Of a stretch of 64,000 bases of DNA, positions 35,420 to 44,530 are shown one piece after another (the first letter of the stretch is position 1; every line of letters starts with the position of its first letter). A program made the translations under genes and the position numbers. Where the stretch lies: positions 27,466 to 91,465 of the forward strand of contig DASVWZ010000300.1 of assembly GCA_036392935.1 (NCBI GenBank). Reading direction: 5' to 3'. The stretch is from DASVWZ01 sp036392935 (GTDB lineage Bacteria; Acidobacteriota; Terriglobia; Terriglobales; Acidobacteriaceae). The notes under the pieces were generated by a model. The model was given only the letters and a program-made list of their open reading frames with translations, was not told the origin of the DNA and did no database searches.

Positions 35420-36904
35420 ATGCGTCATTCCGAACCCTCTACAGTCCTTGAAAAACAGACCGAATCCACTGAAAAGGCCAAGCCTCTCAAAGTCGGATTC
35501 GTGAGCCTGGGTTGCCCCAAAAACCTGGTCGATAGCGAAGTGATGATGGGCATGGTGGCGCAATCGGGCGCGAATCTTGTTCCCGACGCCGAGGATGCCG
35601 ATGTGATCGTTGTCAACACCTGTTCCTTCATTGAGACTGCGCAGCGCGAATCCATCGACACAATTCTGGAGATGGCGCGGCATAAAAGCAAAGGCCGGGC
35701 TCGGAAGTTGGTGGTCGCAGGCTGCCTGGTGGAGCGGTTTCGCGATGAGATCAGAAAGAATATTCCTGAGGTTGATGCGGTGGTCGGAACCGGAGAATTG
35801 GAGAGCATTCTTCCCGCAGTTGGCCTCGAGCAACACAGCCCGGCGGATTCTCCATTCAGGATTCTGAGCTCGCGTGCGGAAGGCGACGCTCGCGCTGCGC
35901 AAGGACGGTTTTCGCGCGAATCGTGGGATGGCGCGATTTTCGATCTGCCCAACTATCTTTATGATGAAGCTACGCCGCGCGTGCTCGCCACGCCAGGTTA
36001 TACGGCTTACATCAAGATTGCTGAAGGCTGCGATCATCCGTGCACGTTCTGCATCATTCCGCAGTTGCGCGGCAAGTTTCGTTCGCGCCGGTTCGAATCG
36101 GTAGTTGCCGAGGCGGAGCGGCTGGCGCACGGCGGAGTCCGCGAGATCACGCTGATTGGGCAGGACACGACCTGCTATGGCGAGGATTTCAACCTTCAGG
36201 ATGGGTTGGCGTTGTTGCTTGAAAAGCTGGCTGGCATCGATGGGCTGCGCTGGGTACGGTTTCTTTATGCCTATCCGAACAAGATCACCGGGCGATTGCT
36301 CGAGACGATCGCAGCGCACGACAAGATCTGTTCGTACGTTGATGTGCCTCTGCAGCACGCGTCGGCTTCGGTATTGAAGCGGATGAAGCGCGGCGGAGGG
36401 GCGGGAATTTTCCTGCGGTCGATCGAGAAGATGCGGCGCTCGATCCCGAATCTTACCTTGCGTACTTCTTTCATCGTCGGCTTTCCGGGCGAGACAGAGA
36501 AGGAATTCGAGGAGCTCTGCGACTTCGTGCGAGAAGCCGAATTCGACTGGATGGGCTCGTTTGCCTATTCCGATCAGGATGGGGCGGGAGCGTTTTCGCT
36601 GGATAAGAAGATCTCCGCATGCGAGATCGAATCTCGGCGTAAGCATCTGATGCAGATTCAGCGGCGCATCAGCCGCAGGAAGAAGAAAGCCCTGATTGGT
36701 AAGGAATTCGATCTGGTCTTGCTCGGCTCGTCCGACGAGAGTGAGCTTTTGCTCGAAGGCCGAACCGCGATGCATGCGCCGGAGATCGACGGAAAGGTTT
36801 TCGTGAATGATGTGCCCGATGGCGTTGATCCAAAGCCCGGCGAATTCTATCACTGCCAGATCACCGAGGCGCACGACTACGATCTGGTCGCTAAGATCAT
36901 CTGA
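35420..36904 (+). CDS. rimO: Ribosomal protein S12 methylthiotransferase RimO
   Basis: The 494-residue radical SAM enzyme adds a methylthio group to Asp89 of S12. The N-terminal UPF0004 domain has Cys ligands in SLGCPKNLVDSE, VVNTCSFIE and VAGCLVER; the radical SAM cluster is CDHPCTFCIIP; a C-terminal TRAM domain follows. The SLGCPKN opening is RimO-specific versus MiaB. There is an insertion of about 25 residues (LEQHSPADSPFR..GDARAAQGRFSRE) before the SAM domain, longer than usual. First gene of the rimO - yacG - pgpA run. Confidence 0.94.
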   Translation: MRHSEPSTVLEKQTESTEKAKPLKVGFVSLGCPKNLVDSEVMMGMVAQSGANLVPDAEDADVIVVNTCSFIETAQRESIDTILEMARHKSKGRARKLVVAGCLVERFRDEIRKNIPEVDAVVGTGELESILPAVGLEQHSPADSPFRILSSRAEGDARAAQGRFSRESWDGAIFDLPNYLYDEATPRVLATPGYTAYIKIAEGCDHPCTFCIIPQLRGKFRSRRFESVVAEAERLAHGGVREITLIGQDTTCYGEDFNLQDGLALLLEKLAGIDGLRWVRFLYAYPNKITGRLLETIAAHDKICSYVDVPLQHASASVLKRMKRGGGAGIFLRSIEKMRRSIPNLTLRTSFIVGFPGETEKEFEELCDFVREAEFDWMGSFAYSDQDGAGAFSLDKKISACEIESRRKHLMQIQRRISRRKKKALIGKEFDLVLLGSSDESELLLEGRTAMHAPEIDGKVFVNDVPDGVDPKPGEFYHCQITEAHDYDLVAKII

Positions 36905-36909
36905 CCTAT

Positions 36910-37113
36910 ATGCCGCGCAAGGGTTCGATCGCGCTGAAGTGCCCAATCTGCAAGAAGCCTGTAAAGTCACGCGCTGCCGATTTTCCTTTCTGCAGCGAGC
37001 GTTGCCGTTTGATCGATCTGGGCAAATGGTCGAGCGGAGATTATGTTGTGTCGGCTCCAGTAGACGACATTTCAGACGTAGAGAATAAACTTGGCGGTTC
37101 CGATGAGGAATGA
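36910..37113 (+). CDS. yacG: DNA gyrase inhibitor YacG
   Basis: A 67-residue zinc protein with CPICKKPV and FCSERCRLIDLGKW, giving the Cys4 knuckle and LGxW motif of YacG. E. coli YacG binds GyrB and blocks DNA binding. It begins 5 bases after rimO and overlaps pgpA. Confidence 0.9.
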   Translation: MPRKGSIALKCPICKKPVKSRAADFPFCSERCRLIDLGKWSSGDYVVSAPVDDISDVENKLGGSDEE

Positions 37114-37630
37114 GCCCGATGTCGCCGGCAGCGCTAAACTTGCCGACCGTGATGACGCGCCGCTTTGGGCAAATCTGGTGGCGACGTTTTTCGGGATCGG
37201 CCGAATGCGTCCGGGGCCGGGAAGTTGGGGATCGGCGGCGACGGTGCTGCTCTGGTGGTTGCTCAGCCGTTGGATCGCGGTTCAATGGCAAAGCTGGGCC
37301 GCGGCGTTGTTGGCTGCTTTCGCAGTTCTCGTCGGCGTTCCAGCGGCGACGCACGTAGCTCGAGCTTCGGGCAAGAAAGACCCGCAGTTTGTGGTGATCG
37401 ATGAAGTCGCCGGCCAACTCATAACGCTCGTAGCTGCGCCGGTGACATGGAAAACTATGCTCGCGGGCTTTATACTTTTTCGTGGGTTCGATATCTGGAA
37501 ACCTGCGCCGGTTCGCCAACTGGAGCGGCTGCCGGAAGGTTTTGGGATCGTGCTCGACGATGTTGCCGCCGGAATTTACGCGCTGATCGTAATGCAGATT
37601 CTGCTGCATTTCGGCGTGCTTGGCGCTTGA
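37103..37630 (+). CDS. pgpA: Phosphatidylglycerophosphatase A
   Basis: A 175-residue membrane protein. FFGIGRMRPGPGSWGSAAT, the acidic motif FVVIDEVAGQLITL and RGFDIWKPAPVRQLERLPEGFGIVLDDVAAGIYA match PgpA, which makes phosphatidylglycerol. The ATG at 37103 overlaps the yacG end; an in-frame TTG at 37091 is an alternative. Confidence 0.92.
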   Translation: MRNEPDVAGSAKLADRDDAPLWANLVATFFGIGRMRPGPGSWGSAATVLLWWLLSRWIAVQWQSWAAALLAAFAVLVGVPAATHVARASGKKDPQFVVIDEVAGQLITLVAAPVTWKTMLAGFILFRGFDIWKPAPVRQLERLPEGFGIVLDDVAAGIYALIVMQILLHFGVLGA

Positions 37631-37651
37631 TCGACTGGAAAGACACTCTCG

Positions 37652-38716
37652 ATGGGAATTTCTGACCGCTTGCTCGGCAAGAAGAATGTGAACGGCAATC
37701 CGCACATTGAAAGTGTGTCTCCGGGAGCGGCGTTGCCGGGCGGCGATATTCGCATCAGCGGACACGCTTTGCGGCCGACGGAATTGCGGCGGCCAAGGGT
37801 TCAATTCGGCGACGTGGAAGGTTCGGTCATCATCAGCTCCGATGACTTTGTGATCGCGCGTGTTCCGTATGGAACTTCGTCGGGTTCGGTGGTGGTTTCG
37901 ACTAATGGGCATCAAAGCAATCCGCATCCGGTGAAAGTTGCGGTTCCGATTGCGGATGAACTTCATCCGGTCACGAATCCAGCTTTGGATGCGGAAGGCA
38001 ACATCTATGCGACGTTTTCCGGCAGCCGCGGACAGAAGGTTCCAGTTTCCATCTTCAAGATTGACACCAATTATAAGGTGCAGCCGTTTCTGGGCGAGAT
38101 GATGAATGCGACCGCGATCGCCTTCGACCGCGAAGGCCAGATGTATGTTTCTTCGCGGATGGATGGAACGGTTTATCGTGTGGCGCCAAATGGAACGATG
38201 GCTCCGTTTGCCGAAGGCATGGGAGTTGCAACGGGATTGGCTTTTGACCGCAAGGGCGATCTTTATGTTGGTGATCGCAGCGGAACGATCTTCAAGATTG
38301 CGCCCGATCGGCAGATCTTTGTCTTTGCCACGATGGAGCCGAGTGTTTCCGCTTATCATCTGGCGTTCGGCCCGAGCGGTGATTTGTTCGTGACCGGGCC
38401 GACGACTTCGAGCTACGACGCGGTGCACAAGATTGATCCGCAGGGCGGTTTGTCGACTTTCTATCGCGGGCTTGGACGTCCGCACGGATTGGCTTTCGAC
38501 GCCGACGGTAATTTGTACGTTGCTGCGTCGCTCGGCGGAAAGCGCGGGATTGTGAAGATCACGCCGCAGGGAAAAGCTTCGCTGGAGATTGCCGGAAACA
38601 GCCTTGTTGGCTTGGCTTTTGCGCCAGGACGTTCGGTGGTTCTCGCGACTCATAATGGGCTTCATCATTTGGCTTGGGACGTTCAAGGTTTGCCGCTGGC
38701 AAATGCAGTGTTGTAA
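37652..38716 (+). CDS. IPT/TIG plus NHL-type beta-propeller protein
   Basis: A 354-residue protein with no signal peptide. Residues about 18-105 form an IPT/TIG-like Ig fold (IESVSPGAALPGGDIRISG..VIARVPYGTSSGSVVV). From about 110 there are five or six repeats of the NHL/SMP-30 pattern: TAIAFDREGQMYVSSR, TGLAFDRKGDLYVGDR, YHLAFGPSGDLFVTGP, HGLAFDADGNLYVAAS. These propellers bind ligands or act as lactonases; no catalytic residues could be assigned. Downstream of pgpA by 21 bases, so likely co-transcribed. Confidence 0.82.
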   Translation: MGISDRLLGKKNVNGNPHIESVSPGAALPGGDIRISGHALRPTELRRPRVQFGDVEGSVIISSDDFVIARVPYGTSSGSVVVSTNGHQSNPHPVKVAVPIADELHPVTNPALDAEGNIYATFSGSRGQKVPVSIFKIDTNYKVQPFLGEMMNATAIAFDREGQMYVSSRMDGTVYRVAPNGTMAPFAEGMGVATGLAFDRKGDLYVGDRSGTIFKIAPDRQIFVFATMEPSVSAYHLAFGPSGDLFVTGPTTSSYDAVHKIDPQGGLSTFYRGLGRPHGLAFDADGNLYVAASLGGKRGIVKITPQGKASLEIAGNSLVGLAFAPGRSVVLATHNGLHHLAWDVQGLPLANAVL

Positions 38717-38763
38717 CTTCTGCGGCTGATTTCTCTCCGAAGTTTCGTTTACACTTTTCATCG

Positions 38764-40008
38764 ATGAATGCCGAGATCATCGCGATCGGCTCGGAATTGC
38801 TGACGCCGTTTCGCCAGGACACGAATTCGCTTTTCCTGACCGAAAGACTCAATCAACTTGGGGTTGAAGTCATCTTCAAAACCGTGGTCGGCGATAATCC
38901 TGCGCATCTTACGCAAGCCGCGTCGCTGGCTTTGGCGCGAACGGACATTGTTATTTGCATGGGCGGACTTGGTCCGACCGAAGACGATCTGACACGCGAA
39001 TGCGTGGCTAAAGCGCTGGGTTTGCGGTTACATCGCGACCCGCAAATTGTCACCGCGCTCGAGCAGCGATTCGCCTCGCGCGGATGGAAGATGGCGGAGA
39101 ATAATCTGAAACAGGGCGATGTAATTTCCGGCGCGGCAGTTTTGCCGAATGCCAACGGAACTGCGCCAGGACAATGGATCAGCGGCAAATACGACGACAA
39201 AGAGAAGATCATTCTTTTATTGCCAGGTCCGCCGTTCGAGCTGAAGGCGATGTTCGATGAGCAATGCATGCAGCGGTTGCGCGCCAAAGTTCCGGCTCAA
39301 TTTATCGCCACACGCGAGCTAAAGATTACGGGAATGGGCGAATCGCAGTGCGACGCGCGAGTTGCGCCGATTTATACGACTTACAAAGATGTGCAAACGA
39401 CGATTCTGGCGGGAGCGGGAGAAATTCAACTGCACTTGAAATCGCGCGCGGAATCAATCGAAGCAGCGCGTCAACGAGTGGATGAACTCGCGGAAAAAAT
39501 TGAAGAAGAACTGGGCGAGGCGGTGTTTTCCGACAACGGGGAATCACTCGAACAGATCGTGGGATATTTTTTGCAAATGCGCTCGGCAACGTTGGCGGTC
39601 GCCGAGTCGTGCACTGGCGGAATGTTGAGCGAGCGCATTACGTCGGTGAGCGGAAGCTCGCGATATTTTCTCGGCGGCGCGGTGGTTTATTCGAACGAAT
39701 TAAAAACCGACCTGGCCGACGTTCCGTTGTCGATGATCGAACGGCACGGCGCGGTAAGCGCCGAGGTTGCCAAGGCCCTGGCGGAGGGCATTCGTTACCG
39801 GTGCGGCGCCACGCTTGGCCTGGGGATCACCGGGGTTGCCGGACCGGCGGGTGGTACCCCGGAAAAGCCGGTCGGACTGGTTTTTCACGCGCTGGCGGCC
39901 GCGGATGGAACCGAGGTAGTGGAGCGGAAATGGCCCGGCGACCGGCAACGCATCCGGCGGTTTTCCACGCAGCAGGCGCTGGATATGGTGCGAAGAAAGT
40001 TGTTGTAA
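38764..40008 (+). CDS. cinA: CinA family protein (competence/damage-inducible, NMN amidohydrolase)
   Basis: A 414-residue two-domain protein. Residues 1-170 are the MoeA-like COG1058 domain (AEIIAIGSELL, ICMGGLGPTEDDLTREC, LPGPPFEL), and about 255-414 the CinA C-terminal domain (ATLAVAESCTGGMLSERITSVSGSS, GITGVAGPAGGTPEKPVG), which deamidates nicotinamide mononucleotide. The ATG at 38764 gives the standard N-terminus. Upstream neighbour is the NHL protein. Confidence 0.94.
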   Translation: MNAEIIAIGSELLTPFRQDTNSLFLTERLNQLGVEVIFKTVVGDNPAHLTQAASLALARTDIVICMGGLGPTEDDLTRECVAKALGLRLHRDPQIVTALEQRFASRGWKMAENNLKQGDVISGAAVLPNANGTAPGQWISGKYDDKEKIILLLPGPPFELKAMFDEQCMQRLRAKVPAQFIATRELKITGMGESQCDARVAPIYTTYKDVQTTILAGAGEIQLHLKSRAESIEAARQRVDELAEKIEEELGEAVFSDNGESLEQIVGYFLQMRSATLAVAESCTGGMLSERITSVSGSSRYFLGGAVVYSNELKTDLADVPLSMIERHGAVSAEVAKALAEGIRYRCGATLGLGITGVAGPAGGTPEKPVGLVFHALAAADGTEVVERKWPGDRQRIRRFSTQQALDMVRRKLL

Positions 40009-40625
40009 CGACCATCTCCTGCCTGCCGCCAGCGGGGCGCAAATCTGGGGTACCCCCCTCCCCCCCACCCCCTCGCTTGATCTTTTAAAATCAGCAGCTT
40101 AGCGGGGTCGCTCCCGCTAGATCTATGAGTTTAAAGGGGTTAGAGGTAAAATATCCAAAATAAAGGGGTTAGCTCTAAGCCGCTAGCTCCTGGCCATTCG
40201 GACTTGCGGTCGGATCCCGGTCTGCTTGGGCTATGACGAGTTCGTGAAACTGCGCGCCAGATCCCCGTTCGGTCGCATCGTCGCTTCGCTCCTCCGCTCG
40301 CTCGGGGCAGGCTCTCGCCCCGCTGGAGCAAGCGCGGGACTTTGGGATGACGTCATTCTTGGTGGTGGGCCTAAGTTTTCAAAGAACTGGTTCTCCGCCG
40401 GCGACTGTCGGGGAGTTTGCTCTCTTCAATTGTTGAGGAATTGCTAAGTGAGGTCAAGGGGAAAAGGCTGTCGGCGGTCGGCCGTCGTTGGTCGTCGGTC
40501 AAATGCGTTTACCACGACGCGTATGAAGGCCGACGAGGGCAATTCAAAGGCTTTAACACAGAGGACACGGAGCTATCACGGACGCGCAGAGGAGAGCGCG
40601 GACGGTCCATTTCTGCGTCAAGCCT
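40009..40625. other. Non-coding, repeat-rich gap after cinA
   Basis: No gene is supported here. It holds a C-rich tract (about 40050-40075), two copies of TAAAGGGGTTAG (40132-40143, 40161-40172), and between them AAAATATCCAAAATAAAGGG, a relative of the first block of the 26.9/53.2 kb element. It also has G/C-rich repeat text around 40250-40330 and a CACAGAGGACACGGAG fragment near 40557. Confidence 0.6.
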
Positions 40626-40781
40626 CTAGGCCGTGCTGCGTCCCATGACGAAGTGCAAGATCAGGGAGATGACGGCGAGCAGCAGCAAGAGGTGAATCAT
40701 GGCACCGGCCACGTGAAAGACGGTGAATCCGGTGATCCAGGCAATCAAGAGAAGAACGAACAATATGGTCCAAATACTCAT
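40626..40781 (-). CDS. Lmo0937-family small membrane protein
   Basis: A 51-residue protein, MSIWTILFVLLLIAWITGF then TVFHVAGAMIHLLLLLAVIS and a short LILHFVMGRSTA tail. Two TM helices with a GxMIHLLLLLAVISL second helix match the Lmo0937/DUF5670 family of tiny membrane proteins. AAGGAG lies 7 bases before the ATG, which is strong support for a gene this short. Role unknown; homologues are often stress-linked. Confidence 0.8.
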   Translation of the reverse strand: MSIWTILFVLLLIAWITGFTVFHVAGAMIHLLLLLAVISLILHFVMGRSTA

Positions 40782-40961
40782 GGGTAGCTCCTTGGCGAAC
40801 CGACCGTCGTCAGACTTCGTTGAGCCCCGATCATGTCGCAGTTTCAGGATAGGAGGCGGGGTGGGGGGAGTGCTATCCCATCAAACGGGGAGGTTTGGTC
40901 CACAATCGCTGTACGCTGGCGGGTAGAAGGCGGCCCGGGCGTGACCGCGATATGCTGAGAT

Positions 40962-41549
40962 ATGCGGGTTTTTGTTGGGCTTGATATTGATGACGGCATT
41001 CGCGGGCGGATCGCGCGATTTATGGAGGGGGTGCGAGGGTTTGCGCCGGATGCGCGGTGGGTACGGGCGGAATCGCTGCATGTGACGCTGAAGTTTATCG
41101 GCGAAAAGCCGGTTGAGCAGGTCGAGGAGGTCAAGCGCGCTCTGAATGACATTCGCAGCGAACGTTTCGAGATTGCTTTTCGCGGATTTGGTTCTTTCCC
41201 CACGGCGAAAGCGGCGAGGGTGTTTTGGGTTGGGATCGAAGCCGGGGGTGCGCTCGGCAAACTGGCATCGGCGGTTGACGCGGCGACGGAGAGGCTGGGC
41301 ATTCCAAAAGAAGATCATGCATTCAGCCCGCATTTGACGCTGGCGCGTGGCGGCGGGCGATCGGGGGCGCCGGGATGGAAAAAAGGCGATGGAGTGAATC
41401 GGAATTTCAGCGTGCTGCAGGAAAAACTTGCGGCGATGCCAATGCCGGAATTTGGGGAGATGAGCTGCGGGGAATTTTTTCTTTATCAGAGCGAGTTGAC
41501 GCGCGGCGGGTCGCGGTATACGAAGCTGGCGCGGTTTGAGTTGGGGTAG
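40962..41549 (+). CDS. thpR: RNA 2',3'-cyclic phosphodiesterase
   Basis: A 195-residue 2H phosphoesterase. The two HxTx motifs are at His40 (SLHVTLKF) and His124 (SPHLTLAR), with the FVGLDID opening of the LigT/ThpR family. It opens 2',3'-cyclic phosphates on RNA. Single gene. Confidence 0.92.
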   Translation: MRVFVGLDIDDGIRGRIARFMEGVRGFAPDARWVRAESLHVTLKFIGEKPVEQVEEVKRALNDIRSERFEIAFRGFGSFPTAKAARVFWVGIEAGGALGKLASAVDAATERLGIPKEDHAFSPHLTLARGGGRSGAPGWKKGDGVNRNFSVLQEKLAAMPMPEFGEMSCGEFFLYQSELTRGGSRYTKLARFELG

Positions 41550-41622
41550 GCGGCCGTTGTTTTTGCAATCTGACTCGGGTGTCTCAGCGTGCGATACTGA
41601 ACCACAAGATTGAGGAGGACCT

Positions 41623-42288
41623 ATGCTGCGTGGGGGAATTTCTTCGCCGTTTTTTTGCGGACTGGGTGTGGCGCTTCTACTGGCTCTCACGTGTGCAGGA
41701 GTCTGCGCTGAAGCTCCCACTAAGATGATTCATGTGATCATCCGGATGAGTGGTACGGGTATTCCCGAGGACTCCTTTCCAAGCAAACCCAAAACCTTCT
41801 GGCGTGCCGGTACTCAATATTGCAGAGTGGATGAGGAACCAGACCCGGAGAAGGGTATTCACGGCAGGCTGGTTATAAACGAGCCCGACGCTTGGCTCAT
41901 TAATCTGGAGGACAAGACGGCCAAGTACATGCTCGATAAGGGGCCGTCTTTTAATTGCCGGTTGCCGATTTTCGCCATGGACAAAGAGATGGCAACAAGC
42001 AAAATCGGCGAACTCGAAGTCGGGCGTGAACTCGACTTTTTTCAGGCTAACGGTGCAAGGGTAGTCGAGGGCCCAAAGCTCAGCTTCGAAGCTAAGTACT
42101 ACGAAGTCGACATCGGAGACTCGGTGATCCGTATGGTCGAACGGGTCGACATTCACTCGCCGATCATGATCGTCTTGACTGCTGGGGACAAAACCTATGG
42201 GGCTCGGTACGATCTATGGGAGGAAGTGCCCTTCAAGGGAGATTTGTTCGCGAAACCCGATGGAGTAAAGATCGAACAGTCAAAGTAG
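41623..42288 (+). CDS. Secreted protein of unknown function
   Basis: A 221-residue protein with a clear signal peptide (FFCGLGVALLLALTCAGVCA, cleavage near CA-EA) and GAGGAGG before the ATG. The mature part is beta-rich and carries three Cys residues and several short acidic loops (RVDEEPDPEKG, INLEDKTAKYML). No family was recognised. It is monocistronic between thpR and plsY. Confidence 0.7.
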   Translation: MLRGGISSPFFCGLGVALLLALTCAGVCAEAPTKMIHVIIRMSGTGIPEDSFPSKPKTFWRAGTQYCRVDEEPDPEKGIHGRLVINEPDAWLINLEDKTAKYMLDKGPSFNCRLPIFAMDKEMATSKIGELEVGRELDFFQANGARVVEGPKLSFEAKYYEVDIGDSVIRMVERVDIHSPIMIVLTAGDKTYGARYDLWEEVPFKGDLFAKPDGVKIEQSK

Positions 42289-42352
42289 CAGTCCCCGAGG
42301 CCCTACCGCGCGATTGCCCAACCCACTGTCCAGCCCGTAACATGAGCAACAC

Positions 42353-42958
42353 ATGACGCCGCTTGCGATCACGATTGGGCTGAGTTACCTGCTGGGATCG
42401 ATCCCGTTTGGATATCTGCTGGTGCGCGTGCTTTATGGCGAAGACGTGCGCACGGTGGGCAGCGGGAACATTGGGGCGACGAATGTGTCGCGGAAATCGC
42501 CGTGGCTGGGGCTATTGACGCTACTGCTGGATGCAGGAAAGGGATATGCGGCGGTCGTGATTACGATGCGCCTGTTTCCGATCCCAGTGTGGATGGCGGG
42601 GTTGGCGGCATTTTCGGCGATTGTGGGCCACTCGTTTTCAATCTGGCTGAAATTTGGTGGAGGAAAAGGCGTGGCGACCGGATTGGGATCTTTTCTTCCG
42701 TTGGTTCCGAAGACGATTCTGGTGCTGGTCTGCATTTTTATTGTGGTCGTAGCGGTTTCGCGTTATGTGGCGCTGGCATCGGTGCTGACGGTGGCTTTAT
42801 TTCCGGCGGTCGCGTGGTTTCTTGAGCCGTATCGAGAGACTCCGCAGATGCTAACGTTCATGGCGGCGTCTTCGATCCTGATTATCGTACGGCACCATGG
42901 GAATATACGGCGGCTGATGGCGGGAACGGAGCCGCGGTTTCATGGGAGCGGGCAATGA
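42353..42958 (+). CDS. plsY: Acyl-phosphate:glycerol-3-phosphate acyltransferase
   Basis: A 201-residue membrane protein. SYLLGSIPFGYLLVR, GSGNIGATNVSR and GHSFSIWLKFGGGKGVATGLG are the three conserved PlsY loops. It acylates glycerol-3-phosphate with acyl-phosphate, the first step of phospholipid synthesis. It overlaps gpsA, which supplies its substrate, by 4 bases. Confidence 0.95.
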   Translation: MTPLAITIGLSYLLGSIPFGYLLVRVLYGEDVRTVGSGNIGATNVSRKSPWLGLLTLLLDAGKGYAAVVITMRLFPIPVWMAGLAAFSAIVGHSFSIWLKFGGGKGVATGLGSFLPLVPKTILVLVCIFIVVVAVSRYVALASVLTVALFPAVAWFLEPYRETPQMLTFMAASSILIIVRHHGNIRRLMAGTEPRFHGSGQ

Positions 42959-43965
42959 AGATTGCGGTGATCGGCGCGGGGGCGTGGGGCACGGCACTGG
43001 CGATCGCGCTGGGGCGCAAGGGGACGCACGAGGTCCGGCTGTGGGCGCGAGAGCAGGCGGTGATTGAGGCGATTGCATCGCGGCGGATGAATGAGATTTT
43101 TCTGCCGGGATTTGAGATACCGGCGACGGTTTCGGTCAGCGGCGATCTCGGCGATACAGTGGCGAATGCGCAGATTTTAGTGAGCGTGGTGCCGTCGCAA
43201 CATTGCCGGCAGATGTTTGAGGAGATCAGGCCGTCGATGCGGGAGGGCATGCTGCTGGTGAGCGCGACCAAAGGACTGGAAGAGGGCACGCTGCGGCGCA
43301 TGAGCGAAGTGATGGCGAATGTTTTTGGGCCGCAACGGATTGGCGCGCTGAGCGGGCCGTCATTTGCGAAGGAAGTGGCGCGGGGAGATCCGACGGCGAT
43401 CACGATTGCTTCCAGCGACCGCGGGCTGGCGGAAACAGTGCAGAGCGAATTCAGCGATCCGCGATTCAGGGTTTATACGAATACGGATGTGGTTGCGGTG
43501 GAGCTGGGCGGTGCGCTGAAAAATATTATTGCGATTGCGGCCGGAGTCTGCCATGGATTGGGGCTTGGGCATAATTCGATTGCGGCTCTGATTACACGTG
43601 GACTGGCCGAAATGACGCGCCTGGCGGTAGCTTGCGGCGGCCGTGCGGAGACGATGGCGGGGCTGGCGGGATTGGGTGATCTGGTGCTGACGTGTACGGG
43701 CGATCTCTCGCGGAACCGCAGTGTAGGAGTTGAACTGGGACGCGGACGAAAGCTGCCGGAGATTCTGGCGGCGATGAAGGGATCGGTGGCGGAGGGCGTG
43801 TTTACAACGGCTGCGGCGCTTGAACTGGCGCGGTCGCGCGGGGTTGAGATGCCGATCACGGAGCAGATGAATGCAGTGCTGCATCAGGGCAAGTCTCCAC
43901 GAGATGCGATTCACGATCTGATGACGCGCAGTTCGAAGAGCGAGACGGCGACGGGCGGGCTTTAA
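42955..43965 (+). CDS. gpsA: NAD(P)-dependent glycerol-3-phosphate dehydrogenase
   Basis: A 336-residue enzyme. IAVIGAGAWGTALAIALG is the Rossmann motif, SGPSFAKEVARGDPTAI and GGALKNIIAIAAGVCHGLGLGHNSIAALITRGLAEM hold the catalytic Lys and substrate site, and TCTGDLSRNRSVGVELGRG completes the family. It makes sn-glycerol-3-phosphate for PlsY. Start is ATGA-coupled to plsY. Confidence 0.96.
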   Translation: MKIAVIGAGAWGTALAIALGRKGTHEVRLWAREQAVIEAIASRRMNEIFLPGFEIPATVSVSGDLGDTVANAQILVSVVPSQHCRQMFEEIRPSMREGMLLVSATKGLEEGTLRRMSEVMANVFGPQRIGALSGPSFAKEVARGDPTAITIASSDRGLAETVQSEFSDPRFRVYTNTDVVAVELGGALKNIIAIAAGVCHGLGLGHNSIAALITRGLAEMTRLAVACGGRAETMAGLAGLGDLVLTCTGDLSRNRSVGVELGRGRKLPEILAAMKGSVAEGVFTTAAALELARSRGVEMPITEQMNAVLHQGKSPRDAIHDLMTRSSKSETATGGL

Positions 43966-43969
43966 TCCA

Positions 43970-44000
43970 CCCCAGCCAGCGAAAATCGCGCTGTCTGGGG
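43970..44000. terminator. Hairpin between convergent gpsA and ABM-like genes
   Basis: CCCCAGCCAGCG (43970-43981) pairs with CGCTGTCTGGGG (43989-44000) at 11 of 12 positions, 4 bases after the gpsA stop. No T-run follows, so it may be a weak bidirectional terminator or a repeat palindrome. Confidence 0.4.
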
Positions 44001-44074
44001 AACCCGGCGCTGCGCCACCCAAAATCCACTTCGTTTGGGCTTCGTCCGCGATCTGAGACGCAACAAGCTAATTT

Positions 44075-44386
44075 CTAGGGTTCGCCGGTGGTGGAGAATC
44101 GTCCGATCTCTTGTTCGCTGATGGTGAGGGCTTCGCAGCGCTCGTCGATTTGCTGATATTCCTGCTCGTGGACGGAGCGAAAGGTTTCGTAGGCATCTTC
44201 GGACTCCCATTTGTCGATGGTGAGATAGCGATTGGCATCGCGGGTGTCGAGGAGCAATTCAGTGCCGATGTGACTGCGCTCGCGGGCGAACAGCTTGGCC
44301 CATTCGCCGCTGGAGCCGTAGATCTGTTCGAATTCGTCCTGCTTTTCCGGCGTGACTTCGAATTGCCAGATGATCACGTAAGCCAT
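44075..44386 (-). CDS. ABM-like dimeric alpha-beta barrel protein
   Basis: A 103-residue protein. AYVIIWQFEVTPEKQDEFEQIYG and GTELLLDTRDANRYLTIDKWESEDAYETFRS follow the strand-helix-strand pattern of antibiotic biosynthesis monooxygenase (ABM) domains. These form dimers that degrade heme or oxidise small aromatics, but many have no known substrate. Convergent with gpsA. Confidence 0.75.
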   Translation of the reverse strand: MAYVIIWQFEVTPEKQDEFEQIYGSSGEWAKLFARERSHIGTELLLDTRDANRYLTIDKWESEDAYETFRSVHEQEYQQIDERCEALTISEQEIGRFSTTGEP

Positions 44387-44530
44387 CGCGTTCTCCGTTC
44401 AGGTTAGCGGAAGTACTCTCTTTTGGGTGGTACTTTAGTCACGGTAACAGTCCCTATGGAGAGGCTGTTTTGAGCCGGGGCGAGACGTAAACTCAATTTG
44501 ATAACGTCATCGCCGTGTTGGGTTGCGGCG

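Noticed and set aside
33000..36000. Replication origin at the skew change
   Set aside because: No DnaA-box cluster, dnaA, dnaN or AT-rich unwinding region was seen, and the skew changes sign again near 9-10 kb, so a local inversion fits better.
35411..38761. 1116-codon open frame on the minus strand
   Set aside because: It spans the antisense of rimO, yacG, pgpA and the NHL gene, all of which have clear family motifs; its own translation is Arg/His/Ser-rich with no domain.
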